Translations under genes and position numbers: made by a program | Source: Metasolibacillus sp. | GTDB taxonomy: Bacteria > Bacillota > Bacilli > Bacillales_A > Planococcaceae | Reading direction: 5' to 3' | Assembly: GCF_025291715.1 (NCBI RefSeq) | Contig: NZ_JAMBIZ010000023.1 | Coordinates: 1 to 56,803, forward strand | DNA length: 56,803 nucleotides | The notes under the pieces: model-generated | The model's database searches: none | Seen by the model: only the letters and a program-made list of their open reading frames with translations | Told to the model about the DNA's origin: nothing | Shown here: positions 17,018 to 25,284 of the stretch, one piece after another | Numbering within the stretch: position 1 is the stretch's first letter | How the letters are laid out: every line of letters begins with the position of its first letter

Positions 17018-17235
17018 TATCATGATTCAGTAGAAAATGCCCACCTCTATAGGTGGTGCGATGAATGCTTAGACTACTTTGATTCAGTAAGTGTTCAAAC
17101 GCCTACTGAATCATAATAAAGCCTCCGGCGGATGTCAGGGATTTTGAAAGGAGCCCATTGTGCAAGCACAATGCAAAATCCCGACGCAATTACGCCAAGG
17201 CGTAATTGATCATGATTCAGTAGGAAATTCCTAGC
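17018..17235. repeat. Dispersed intergenic repeat, copy A (long form)
   Basis: A palindrome-rich element also found at 48628-48768. Shared blocks are ATCATGATTCAG, the inverted repeat CCACCTCTATAGGTGG, CTGAATCATAATAAAGCCTCC and the palindrome AATTACGCCAAGGCGTAATT. This copy has about 60 extra bases (about 17129-17185). They form a nested hairpin, GGGATTTTG with CAAAATCCC enclosing CATTGTG/CACAATG. A 15-bp direct repeat, ATCATGATTCAGTAG, lies at 17019 and 17209. No coding frame. The element is probably a REP/MITE-like mobile repeat. Confidence 0.8.
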
Positions 17236-17338
17236 TCTACAACATGCCTTAAGCAATCTATGATTCAGCGACTGTCACAAAAAGCTTGGACGCAACTATG
17301 CGAAAGCATACTTGCTGATGTGCAAAATAACCTTGCTA

Positions 17339-18073
17339 CTATTTCCAAGTAAAGCCTTGCTGTGCAAGGTAGTCTTTTATGAATGGGCGCTTTTGCTCAA
17401 TTAAATAATCCGCCATTTGCTTTGTCCATGTTGCCGTTTTTTGATTGGCTGAGCGGCTTGCATAATAGCTTTCCATCGTTGCATCATATTCATCTAATAA
17501 AGCGTCGTATTTCATCACATCATAGCTATTTTCATGTAAAATAGCTGCAACAGGCAAGCGCGGTTTCGTTTCGTTGCGCTTTGTTGGTGTGCCAATTGTC
17601 ATGGCGAATAGCGGAAAGACATTTTCAGGTAAATTAAATAACTCCGTAATAGCTGCTGGGTTGCTACGCGCGCCTCCAATATAGCAAATACCGTAGCCAT
17701 GTGCCTCGGCAGCAATGACGAAGTTTTGGGCGAATAAAGATACGTCCGCTACACCAACAAGTAAATTTTCTGCTGAATCCGTGACGATGTTTGTACCATG
17801 CTTTTGCCCCGCTACTTGTAAACGTTTGAAATCAACACAAAATAAAAATGAAGCACCTGCTGTTTGAAATTGAAATTCATTTTTTGATAATTCACCAAGC
17901 TTTTTCTTTTTATCCTCATCCGTTATCCAAATGACGCTATAGGCCTGCACAAAATGTGAGCTAGCTGCCATTTGCGCTGTTTCGATTAAATCAATAACTA
18001 TTTCGTGTGAAATTTGTTCCCCTGTATATTTACGCACAGATGAATGACTGCGTAAAAGCTCTCTCGTATCCAT
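17339..18073 (-). CDS. NADPH-dependent nitroreductase/FMN reductase (NfrA/NfsA-like)
   Basis: A 244-aa flavoprotein that uses NAD(P)H to reduce FMN, nitro compounds or quinones. It has the nitroreductase fold with the FMN-binding N-terminal SHSSVRKYTGEQI, the AASSHFVQAYSV segment, the YGICYIGGARSNP loop in the middle and the C-terminal extension typical of the NfsA/NfrA subgroup. The start at 18073 is chosen for spacing from the SD TTAGGGGG. An in-frame ATG two codons earlier is too close to it. Confidence 0.88.
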   Translation of the reverse strand: MDTRELLRSHSSVRKYTGEQISHEIVIDLIETAQMAASSHFVQAYSVIWITDEDKKKKLGELSKNEFQFQTAGASFLFCVDFKRLQVAGQKHGTNIVTDSAENLLVGVADVSLFAQNFVIAAEAHGYGICYIGGARSNPAAITELFNLPENVFPLFAMTIGTPTKRNETKPRLPVAAILHENSYDVMKYDALLDEYDATMESYYASRSANQKTATWTKQMADYLIEQKRPFIKDYLAQQGFTWK

Positions 18074-18191
18074 TTCCATCCCCCTAAATAGATGTATTCT
18101 CCTCACTATTTTATACTACTCAAGCTAAATAACCAATCATGTTGGCTGGGGGTGATGATTCTAGCAATTTAAAAAATTTTAAAAATAATAG

Positions 18192-18221
18192 TTGACTTCT
18201 TGGTTTACAATGATTTATACT
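18192..18221 (+). promoter_or_regulatory. Promoter of the SAM-riboswitch transcript
   Basis: TTGACT, 18 nt, TATACT, ending about 30 nt before the riboswitch aptamer. Confidence 0.65.
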
Positions 18222-18251
18222 CAATTTCAACGATGGAACATGAATCAAATA

Positions 18252-18416
18252 CTCTTATCAAGAGTGGCGGAGGGACTAGGCCCTAAGATGCCCAGCAACC
18301 GGTAGGCGACAAGCTTACAAAGGTGCTAATTCCTACAGATTCGAATTGGAATCTGAAAGATAAGGGGAGGAAAACTTGCTCATTTGCAACCCTCTTCTTA
18401 GGAAGAGGTTTTTTTG
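18252..18416 (+). promoter_or_regulatory. SAM-I (S-box) riboswitch with terminator
   Basis: The aptamer spans about 18252-18367. P1 is formed by CTTATC (18254-18259) and GATAAG (18359-18364). The conserved S-box core is visible: AGAGTGGCGGAGGGA, GATGCCCAGCAACC, AAGGTGCTAATTCC and the closing GAAAGATAAG. The expression platform is an intrinsic terminator at 18388-18416 (CCTCTTC/GAAGAGG, then a T-run). When S-adenosylmethionine is abundant the terminator forms and the downstream sulfhydrylase gene is shut off. Confidence 0.95.
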
Positions 18417-18471
18417 TTTTTCTACCCTCCTCAAAATTCACTGCCATCGAATAAATTTTAGGAGGAATATC

Positions 18472-19758
18472 ATGTCAGCATTACGGCCAGAAACATTGCT
18501 ACTACACGGTGGGCAAAAGCCTGATCCAGTAACAGGAGCAATTGCAGTACCTATTTATCGTACAACTGCCTATGCATTTAATGACACTGCTCATGCGCAG
18601 CGACTATTTGCATTAGAAGAAGCTGGGAATATTTATTCTCGCATTATGAACCCAACTGTAGGAGCATTTGAAGAACGTGTCGCCTTGTTAGAAAAGGGCA
18701 CAGCAGCAGTAGCACTTTCTTCAGGAATGGCAGCTATCTCATTTTCCATTTTAAATATTGCTGGTGCAGGAGACCATATCGTATCGGCAGGCTCTTTATA
18801 TGGTGGTACTTATAATTTATTTGCGACAACATTGCCACGCTATGGTATTACAACAACATTTGTCGACGAAAGTGACCCGGAAAACTTCCGAGCAGCAATT
18901 CAAGAAAATACAAAAGCAATCTTTGCAGAAACAATTGGTAATCCAAGCTTAAATGTACTAGATATTGAAGCGATTGCTAAAATCGCACATGAGCATGAAA
19001 TTCCATTAATTATTGATAATACATTCCCTTCTCCATACGGCTCTAACCCAATTGAATTTGGAGCGGATGTTGTCATTCATTCGGCAACAAAATGGATTGG
19101 TGGACATGGTACAACAATCGGTGGCATTGTTGTTGATGCAGGGAAATTTGATTGGACACAAGGTAAGTTCCCAGGCTTTACAGAGCCAGATTTAACATAT
19201 CACGGCATATGCTATGGAATTGATACAGCAGCGGCTGCATTTGCCACAAAGCTACGTGTACAATTATTGCGTGATTTCGGTCCGACATTGAGTGCGGATG
19301 CGGCATTTAATTTCTTACAAGGGTTAGAAACGCTTCATTTGCGTGTAGTAAGACATAATGAAAATGCTAAAAAAGTAGCTGAGTATTTACGTGATCACCC
19401 ATTCGTGGAATACGTAAATTACAATGGCTTTGAATATGCTGACTCGCATTCATTGGCGACAAAGTATTTGAAAAACGGCTTTGGTTCTATTGTAACTTTT
19501 GGTATTAAAGGTGGCAGAGATGCTGGGCGAGAAGTAATTGATAATGTTCAATTATTCTCACATGTAGCGAATGTAGGAGATGCGCGCTCCCTTATTATTC
19601 ACCCTGCATCTACAACGCATCAGCAACTATCTGCGGAGGAATTGAAAATCGCTGGTGTATCAGAGGAGCTCATTCGCTTATCGATAGGCTTGGAGGCAGT
19701 AGAGGATATCATTGCAGATTTAGAACAAGCATTTCAACAGCTTTCACTAAATAAGTAA
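18472..19758 (+). CDS. metY: O-acetylhomoserine sulfhydrylase
   Basis: A PLP-dependent cytoplasmic enzyme of the Cys/Met metabolism family, 428 aa, that makes homocysteine from O-acetylhomoserine and sulfide. PLP Lys207 lies in SATKWIGG. Other family motifs are SRIMNPT, ALSSGMAA and the C-terminal IIHPASTTHQQL. It follows a SAM riboswitch and so belongs to the methionine regulon. The ATG at 18472 has a strong SD (TAGGAGGAA); the open frame before it is the riboswitch. The short hom gene nearby could supply its precursor. Confidence 0.94.
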   Translation: MSALRPETLLLHGGQKPDPVTGAIAVPIYRTTAYAFNDTAHAQRLFALEEAGNIYSRIMNPTVGAFEERVALLEKGTAAVALSSGMAAISFSILNIAGAGDHIVSAGSLYGGTYNLFATTLPRYGITTTFVDESDPENFRAAIQENTKAIFAETIGNPSLNVLDIEAIAKIAHEHEIPLIIDNTFPSPYGSNPIEFGADVVIHSATKWIGGHGTTIGGIVVDAGKFDWTQGKFPGFTEPDLTYHGICYGIDTAAAAFATKLRVQLLRDFGPTLSADAAFNFLQGLETLHLRVVRHNENAKKVAEYLRDHPFVEYVNYNGFEYADSHSLATKYLKNGFGSIVTFGIKGGRDAGREVIDNVQLFSHVANVGDARSLIIHPASTTHQQLSAEELKIAGVSEELIRLSIGLEAVEDIIADLEQAFQQLSLNK

Positions 19759-19839
19759 AGACAAAGGCTCTGTAGGCTGCATCATTTCGCAGTCACAGTT
19801 GCCTATAAAAAATAATACCTAGTATTTTTATAAGAATTA

Positions 19840-19868
19840 TTGACTTCTTCTGTTTTATGAATTACAAT
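19840..19868 (+). promoter_or_regulatory. Sigma-A promoter of the Panacea-like gene
   Basis: TTGACT, 17-bp spacer, TACAAT, about 50 nt upstream of the start codon. Confidence 0.65.
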
Positions 19869-19921
19869 TAAACCAACCAACTTGCAGGGAATTGAAATGA
19901 TAAATAAAAGGAGTGTTGGAC

Positions 19922-20308
19922 ATGGGACGTACATATAGTGCACAAAATATCGCATCTTATATCGTATATGAATTAAATGAAACGTATACATTTGTTAATG
20001 CACAGGCGATTCAATTATTATTGGCAAATGTTGAAAAGATGTGGATGAAAGTATTTGGACACAGTGCGTTCTTAGAAACAACATGCGATTTATCAAATGG
20101 CTATATTATTAAGGAAGTTTACGATGCGTATACAGACTGTGGAAGTCACCATATTGATATACCAGCAAAAGAATGGTTTTTGCGCTATGGTGAATTCCAG
20201 CTTATCCAACGCACATATGCAGTGCCTGCGTTTACAGCTTTAGAGGAAAAAATTATGCAATCAATTTTACAAAATTACCGAAGTAGACAATTGACACAAG
20301 TCAGCTGA
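19922..20308 (+). CDS. Panacea/DUF4065-like solitary protein
   Basis: A 128-aa cytoplasmic protein. The layout resembles the SocA/Panacea (DUF4065) family, here divergent: an N-terminal AQNIASYIV helix, an AIQLLLANVEKMW helix in place of the usual LQKLLYY, then NGYIIKEVYDAYTDCG in place of GPV..EVY..Y...G. Family members are often antitoxins beside a toxin gene. This one has no partner on either side and its own promoter and terminator, so a housekeeping or orphan role is as likely. The ATG at 19922 follows SD AAAGGAGTG. Confidence 0.6.
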   Translation: MGRTYSAQNIASYIVYELNETYTFVNAQAIQLLLANVEKMWMKVFGHSAFLETTCDLSNGYIIKEVYDAYTDCGSHHIDIPAKEWFLRYGEFQLIQRTYAVPAFTALEEKIMQSILQNYRSRQLTQVS

Positions 20309-20365
20309 AATATTTCTTACTATATAATAGAAGAAATTCCCCCATTTCTTTTATTCATAAATGTC

Positions 20366-20404
20366 AAGGGCTGTCGGGAATTAACTTCCTAGCAGCCCTT
20401 TTAA
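20366..20404 (+). terminator. Intrinsic terminator
   Basis: Stem AAGGGCTG/CAGCCCTT followed by TTTAAATTT, after the Panacea-like gene. Confidence 0.75.
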
Positions 20405-20670
20405 ATTTCGCAACGCACATAAAGTGACCTCTCTGAAAAAACAAATGTCCATTTAAGGTAGAATTTCCTTGTAATATCCTAAGGATTGCGCTAGAATCAC
20501 TATATAATAACTAGAACGATGCATCAAAATAAAGTCTTTAGTGCAAATTTTGAAGTGATTATCCTAAGGAAATTTAGATAAAATGGCACTAAGATAAAAC
20601 GAATTGTAATTTTTGTACATCATACAAAGTATGATTGGTCGTGAAAGGAAATTTGGAGGCGAATTAGATA
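20405..20670 (+). promoter_or_regulatory. Upstream region of hom with two TATCCTAAGGA repeats
   Basis: This 266-nt gap holds two identical 11-bp sites, TATCCTAAGGA at 20475-20485 and 20560-20570, 85 bp apart (8.1 helical turns). Each contains the palindrome TCCT-A-AGGA. A TATAAT-like box lies between them (about 20510-20517). They may be operator half-sites for a regulator acting by looping. I see no T-box or other leader. Confidence 0.4.
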
Positions 20671-21657
20671 ATGGCAACAATAAAGGCAGCCATCCTCGGC
20701 TTTGGAACCGTGGGGCAAGGAATTTATCATATATTAAAGGAGAGGAAGCAGGAGCTCCTAGAGAAGCTAGGTGTGGAGCTCGAGGTAGCAAAAATATTAG
20801 TAACAGATGCAAGTAAAGAGCGTGTACCAAATACACGGCATTTAATGACGGAAAGTATTGAAGATGTATTGGCAGAGCCAGGCTTACACGTTGTATTTGA
20901 AGCAATTGTCAACGAGGAGCCAGCATTTTCTTATTTAAAGCGCGCAGTTGAGCATAAATGTCATGTGATTACAGCGAATAAGGTGATGTTTGCAAAGCGC
21001 GGGCAGGAGCTTGAGCAGCTTGCAAAAGAGCACGGTGTAGGTGTAGGGTATGAAGCATCTGTAGCAGGTGGCGTACCTGTTATTAAAACGTTGAAAAATA
21101 TACTGTTAGTAAATAATGCACAGCGCATTCAAGGGATTTTAAATGGAACGACAAATTTTATTTTAACAAAAATGCGCATTGAAAATGTTCCCTTTGAGGA
21201 AGCTTTAAGTGAAGCACAGCGCCTAGGCTATGCAGAAGCAGACCCCTACAATGATGTCTCAGGGCAAGACGCCTTCAAAAAACTAATGATTTTATCAAGC
21301 TTAGCATTTGGTGAACAGCCAAATTGGGCAGAAATAGAAGTAATCGGTGTTGATACAATTTCTCAAACGGATATGGAAGCAGCAAATTTACAAAATTCGC
21401 GTTATCGCCATGTTGCTGAAATTGAGCGTTTAGCAGACGGAACGCTAGTTGGCAAAGTGACACCGCTATTAGTAGACAATATGCATCCATTATATTCAAT
21501 CGATGATGTAAATAATGCTGTTACCGTTGATACAGACTACATTGGAACAATTACACTTGTAGGACCAGGTGCAGGTATGTACCCAACTGCAAGTGTGATG
21601 GTAGAAGATTACGCAGCAATTATGTTGAAGGGCGTAGGGCAGGCTGTATCCATCTAA
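20671..21657 (+). CDS. hom: Homoserine dehydrogenase, short form lacking ACT domain
   Basis: NAD(P)-dependent enzyme that reduces aspartate semialdehyde to homoserine, the branch point to threonine and methionine. The Rossmann motif is GFGTVGQGI at residues 10-18. The catalytic domain shows ITANK, GYEASVAGGVPVIKTL, NGTTNFILT and RLGYAEADPYNDVSGQDAF with the catalytic acids and lysine. It has 328 aa, against about 430 in B. subtilis Hom. The C-terminal ACT regulatory domain is absent, so allosteric threonine inhibition is probably lost. SD TTGGAGGCG precedes the ATG at 11 nt. Confidence 0.92.
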   Translation: MATIKAAILGFGTVGQGIYHILKERKQELLEKLGVELEVAKILVTDASKERVPNTRHLMTESIEDVLAEPGLHVVFEAIVNEEPAFSYLKRAVEHKCHVITANKVMFAKRGQELEQLAKEHGVGVGYEASVAGGVPVIKTLKNILLVNNAQRIQGILNGTTNFILTKMRIENVPFEEALSEAQRLGYAEADPYNDVSGQDAFKKLMILSSLAFGEQPNWAEIEVIGVDTISQTDMEAANLQNSRYRHVAEIERLADGTLVGKVTPLLVDNMHPLYSIDDVNNAVTVDTDYIGTITLVGPGAGMYPTASVMVEDYAAIMLKGVGQAVSI

Positions 21658-21658
21658 A

Positions 21659-21711
21659 TAAGTGCCAGGCACAGAAACAATTCTGAATTGTTTCTGTGCC
21701 TGGCACTTTTA
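21659..21711. terminator. Long perfect terminator hairpin
   Basis: A perfect 22-bp stem (21661-21682 with 21686-21707) with only a 3-nt loop. The arms contain GTGCCAGGCAC, itself palindromic. It ends both hom (+) and the convergent HTH gene (-). It is much longer than normal terminators and may be a mobile palindromic repeat serving as one. Confidence 0.85.
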
Positions 21712-21939
21712 ATCTTCATCCTTTACATCAATATCTTCAGGAATGGGTGTATGACGCCAAATTTCAATTTCCTCTTTAATACGTTCAATTTGCTCATGAT
21801 ATGTATCGAATTGACCGCTGTTAATTAAAAATTGTTCCCCATCGTGTACTGCTTTGATGCGGCCGTTATGAATATAATGTAAAATTTGTTCTTCTGGCAT
21901 ATTTAAATCTATCGCTGTTTGGGCTACAGTTTTATACAT
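21709..21939 (-). CDS. Small helix-turn-helix (excisionase/MerR-like) protein
   Basis: A 76-aa protein with an N-terminal HTH pattern: YKTVAQTAIDLNMPEEQIL then HYIHNGRIKAVHDGEQFLI, as in excisionase-type DNA-binding domains. An acidic Glu/Asp-rich tail follows. Likely a DNA-binding regulator with unknown targets. The start at 21939 is preferred for SD spacing (AAAGGA at 10 nt) over 21948, which abuts the SD. It diverges from the OmpR-type regulator at 22051. Confidence 0.6.
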   Translation of the reverse strand: MYKTVAQTAIDLNMPEEQILHYIHNGRIKAVHDGEQFLINSGQFDTYHEQIERIKEEIEIWRHTPIPEDIDVKDED

Positions 21940-22050
21940 AAACGACATTTCCTTTCCACTTCTTCAGAATTTCTTAAGATTTACAATAAGCAATACTTCA
22001 TTTTTATCCTTTATTATAACATTATAAGAACTTATAGTGAGGTGAACGAT

Positions 22051-22737
22051 ATGACAAAATTGACGGTATTAGTCGTGGATGATGACCAAGATATTCGCGA
22101 TGGTATCGAGATTTATTTAAAAAATGATGGCTATCATGTATTGAAAGCTGGAGATGGTGTAGAGGCTTTAAATATGCTGTCACAGCATGAGGTGCATTTA
22201 ATCGTTTTAGACATTATGATGCCTAATATGGATGGCATTACAGCGACTTTTAAAATTCGAGCAGAGCGCAATATCCCTATTATTATGCTGAGTGCAAAGG
22301 CAGAGGATTCGGATAAAATTCACGGCTTATCAGTTGGAGCAGATGACTACATTACGAAGCCGTTCCACCCGTTAGAGCTGATGGCACGTGTGAAATCACA
22401 GCTTCGTCGCTATGTTGAGCTAGGAACATTTCAAAATAGTGCAGTACAGGTAGAGGGCTTGGAGCTAGATGCCGCAGGGCGTCAAATTTTGAAGGACGGA
22501 GAGCCTATAAAGCTAACGCCAATTGAATATAAAATTACTGAATTATTATTAAAAAATGCAGGTCGTGTTTTTTCCATTCAAGAAATTTATGAAATGGTTT
22601 GGAAGGAAGAGGCCTATAATGCTGAAAATATTGTTGCAGTCCACATCCGAAAAATCCGCGAAAAAATTGAGACAGATCCAAAAAATCCACGTTATTTAAA
22701 GGTTGTTTGGGGACTTGGCTACAAAATGGAGAAATAA
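22051..22737 (+). CDS. OmpR/PhoB-family response regulator (VanR-like)
   Basis: A 228-aa two-component regulator. The receiver domain has acidic residues VVDDDQD at 8-14, phospho-acceptor Asp54 in LDIMMP and Lys in ITKPF. The C-terminal winged helix (about 130-226) has the LTPIEYKITELLL and RKIREKIE segments. It is transcribed with the large kinase at 22880-25153. The ATG at 22051 has SD GAGGTGA; the longer frame from 21919 runs antisense to the HTH gene. Confidence 0.93.
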   Translation: MTKLTVLVVDDDQDIRDGIEIYLKNDGYHVLKAGDGVEALNMLSQHEVHLIVLDIMMPNMDGITATFKIRAERNIPIIMLSAKAEDSDKIHGLSVGADDYITKPFHPLELMARVKSQLRRYVELGTFQNSAVQVEGLELDAAGRQILKDGEPIKLTPIEYKITELLLKNAGRVFSIQEIYEMVWKEEAYNAENIVAVHIRKIREKIETDPKNPRYLKVVWGLGYKMEK

Positions 22738-22867
22738 TGTTGCGCTAATTTGTACAGTTATTAGTGCGGTAGCTAGTGTGATCGGTCTTATTTATATCGG
22801 GATATTTTTGTGGGCGGCAAAGGCGGATTTAATCAATACATTACAGTTATTACGAAAGCTTTTTTAG
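22715..22867 (+). CDS. Small single-pass membrane ORF between regulator and kinase
   Basis: A 50-aa frame from TTG 22715 (start tentative). It has a basic N-terminus (KWRNN), one long hydrophobic segment and the end LQLLRKLF. Its TAG stop (22865-22867) sits inside the TAGGAGG SD of the kinase gene, which suggests translational coupling. It is in the same frame as the kinase, separated only by that stop and four codons. It overlaps the regulator gene by 23 nt. It may be a small regulator of the kinase, or the first membrane helix of an originally longer kinase. Confidence 0.45.
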   Translation: MATKWRNNVALICTVISAVASVIGLIYIGIFLWAAKADLINTLQLLRKLF

Positions 22868-22879
22868 GAGGATAAAGGA

Positions 22880-25153
22880 ATGAAGAAAGGGAGAGGCGTC
22901 CTTACAGTTTTTCTAATCTTTTGGACGGTATTTGCGCTAACGTCTTTTGTAAAAGACGCAGATAAAATTATAGGTAAATCCTTCGTAACCTCAGATGAAT
23001 TTCAATCAGAGCTACGCAATTATTATGAGGGATTATATCAACATGTTTTAAACACATTTGATGCAGAGAAGGTAAAGGAGCAAATAACCGTTAATAAAGA
23101 TGAAATTCAGTATTATCGCAATTATTACGGCTCGTTAGAGGAACAAGTAGGGAATGTTGCATCACAATATGATTACCGCATACAGGAGGAGGGCGTTTCT
23201 GCTGAAGTAAAGGAAGTATTAAAGCAAGAGCGCGACCGTAAGATTGAGGAAATTAAGAAAAACTTTGCAGATGATGCGCATGTAGAAGCGAAAATTCGCA
23301 CATTAAAAGAACAGCTGATTGATAAATATGCTGAAGAAAGAGGGCGTTATCGCCGAGATTTCCTTAAATCGACTAGCTATAGCATGTTCAGCTATGATTT
23401 AGTAAATGTTGAGACAGGACAAAGCTTTTTGAATAGCAGCACGAATGCACCGAGTATTTTTAAACAGCAATTTACAGGAGATGGTGGGGAATATTTTACA
23501 CCTGATGCTAATGGAAGCTTTGTCTATGCTGAGGCCATGACAGATTGGGCTATGTGGTCTGATAACGTTGCAACATCGATTGATACAGAAATTTATTTGG
23601 ATGGGGCAGTGGAAGAAAGCTATGCTTTATTAAACCACTCTGTGCCACTGACACTTGAACAGCCAAAATTTACGGGAACAATTTCTTTACCTAAAGCAGC
23701 ATTAAAAAATACAGAGTTAAAAAGAAACTATGAAGGCTTTCAAACATTTAAAATGCTCTCCTACCTTATTTGGGCAATCGGTTTAGTTACATTCGCCATA
23801 TTGCTCTATATAATACGTACTAAAAAAACGGGAATTAGCGTTTTGTTCCCAAAAATTAAGCGATTGTTTGATAAGCTACCGATGGATATAGCACTTGCTT
23901 TAGCTTTATGTGGCATCATCCTACTTATTGGTGCTATTGATGGGCTAGTACATTCACTTTATAGCGTTGCTTATTACATTAAACATAATACAGGATTTTT
24001 ATGGGATTCTATTATCTTCTTTGTATTGAGCACTAGCCTATTTACAATAGTAGCTATTTGCGCAGTATGGCTAATGGAGGATATTCGTAATATCGAGCGT
24101 TGGCAAAAATCGTTTTCGTTAAAGCTTTGGCAAGTAGGTCAAGAAGCCTTTTTAAATCGTTCAATCGGTGTCCAAACAGTCGCAATACTTATCATATTTT
24201 TCCTTGCAGGGATAGGGTTTGTAGGCGCTATGATTGATGGTAAGCTGTTCCTTATTTATATACCGTTGTTCTTATTTATACTTGTGCCAGCATTATATAT
24301 ATTCCTTCATCGAATGGGCTACCTAAATCGTGTGATGAAGCAAACGGAGGATATGGCAGAAGGGCGTTTAACGAGCGATATTGAAGTGAAGGGCAAATCG
24401 CCGATTGCAGTACATGCAGAAAACTTAAATAAATTAAGAGATGGTGTTCGTACATCGATGACGGAGCAGGCGAAGAGTGAGCGCTTGAAAACAGAGTTAA
24501 TTACAAATGTTAGCCATGATTTGCGTACACCGTTAACGTCGATTATTACGTATACAGATTTATTAAAAAAACCAGATTTATCAGAGGAAGAACGCAGTAA
24601 ATATATTGATATACTTGATAAAAAATCAGCACGTTTGAAAACGCTAATTGAAGATTTATTCGATGTGTCGAAAATGGCTAGTGGCAATGTCGAGCTATTG
24701 AAGCAGCGTGTCGATTTAGCACAGCTATTACAGCAAGCGATTGGTGAGCATGAAGAGGCATTTGTGACAGCTAACTTAGATATGCGTGTTAATATTGAAA
24801 GCCAGCCAATTTTCGCCTATGTGGATGGGCAAAAATGGTGGCGTGTAATCGATAATTTAATCGTCAATGCACAAAAATATTCGTTACAAGGTACACGTGT
24901 TTACATTACATTAAAGCAACAGGGCGCAGAGGCAGAGCTTATTGTGAAAAATGTAGCGAAATATGAGCTTGTAGAAAATGTTGATGAGCTAACGGAGCGC
25001 TTTAAACGTGCAGATACATCACGTCATACAGAAGGCTCTGGCTTAGGCTTAGCGATTGCGCAATCTATCGTGGACTTACATGGAGCGCGAATGAAAATTG
25101 AAGTAGATGGCGATTTGTTCAAAGTAACAGTCGCAGTACAAGTAGCATATTAA
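22880..25153 (+). CDS. Large membrane sensor histidine kinase
   Basis: A 757-aa kinase. TM1 lies near residues 6-24, followed by a ~260-residue extracytoplasmic region with a charged coiled-coil stretch (about 90-165). Five or so further helices fall between about 290 and 475, then a HAMP-like linker. HisKA has His546 in NVSHDLRTPLTS, with HATPase motifs DNLIVNAQKYS and GSGLGLAIAQSIV. It pairs with the OmpR-type regulator upstream. The general architecture resembles VanS-like kinases of clostridia and bacilli with added membrane helices. The stimulus is unknown; cell-envelope stress is plausible. SD AGGAGG at 8 nt supports the ATG. Confidence 0.92.
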   Translation: MKKGRGVLTVFLIFWTVFALTSFVKDADKIIGKSFVTSDEFQSELRNYYEGLYQHVLNTFDAEKVKEQITVNKDEIQYYRNYYGSLEEQVGNVASQYDYRIQEEGVSAEVKEVLKQERDRKIEEIKKNFADDAHVEAKIRTLKEQLIDKYAEERGRYRRDFLKSTSYSMFSYDLVNVETGQSFLNSSTNAPSIFKQQFTGDGGEYFTPDANGSFVYAEAMTDWAMWSDNVATSIDTEIYLDGAVEESYALLNHSVPLTLEQPKFTGTISLPKAALKNTELKRNYEGFQTFKMLSYLIWAIGLVTFAILLYIIRTKKTGISVLFPKIKRLFDKLPMDIALALALCGIILLIGAIDGLVHSLYSVAYYIKHNTGFLWDSIIFFVLSTSLFTIVAICAVWLMEDIRNIERWQKSFSLKLWQVGQEAFLNRSIGVQTVAILIIFFLAGIGFVGAMIDGKLFLIYIPLFLFILVPALYIFLHRMGYLNRVMKQTEDMAEGRLTSDIEVKGKSPIAVHAENLNKLRDGVRTSMTEQAKSERLKTELITNVSHDLRTPLTSIITYTDLLKKPDLSEEERSKYIDILDKKSARLKTLIEDLFDVSKMASGNVELLKQRVDLAQLLQQAIGEHEEAFVTANLDMRVNIESQPIFAYVDGQKWWRVIDNLIVNAQKYSLQGTRVYITLKQQGAEAELIVKNVAKYELVENVDELTERFKRADTSRHTEGSGLGLAIAQSIVDLHGARMKIEVDGDLFKVTVAVQVAY

Positions 25154-25156
25154 AAA

Positions 25157-25192
25157 CAAGGCTGACGGAAAAATTTTCGTCAGCCTTTTAAA
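25157..25192 (+). terminator. Intrinsic terminator of the two-component operon
   Basis: Stem AAGGCTGACG/CGTCAGCCTT (25158-25167, 25178-25187) followed by T-rich sequence. Confidence 0.85.
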
Positions 25193-25284
25193 ATTAAGTT
25201 TTTGTTTTGAGGTTTATATTTTTCTACACACAATTAGTAATGATATACTTTTGCATGTAGAAAAAAACAGGAGGATACTGTACA

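Noticed and set aside
20405-20670. T-box or amino-acid riboswitch upstream of hom
   Set aside because: No T-box core, specifier stem or terminator/antiterminator is visible directly before the gene.
20564-20905. 113-codon minus-strand frame over the hom start
   Set aside because: Antisense to the Rossmann region of hom; Leu/Pro-rich shadow without SD.
24319-24687. 122-codon minus-strand frame inside the sensor kinase
   Set aside because: Lies opposite the HisKA core; shadow frame without start signal.
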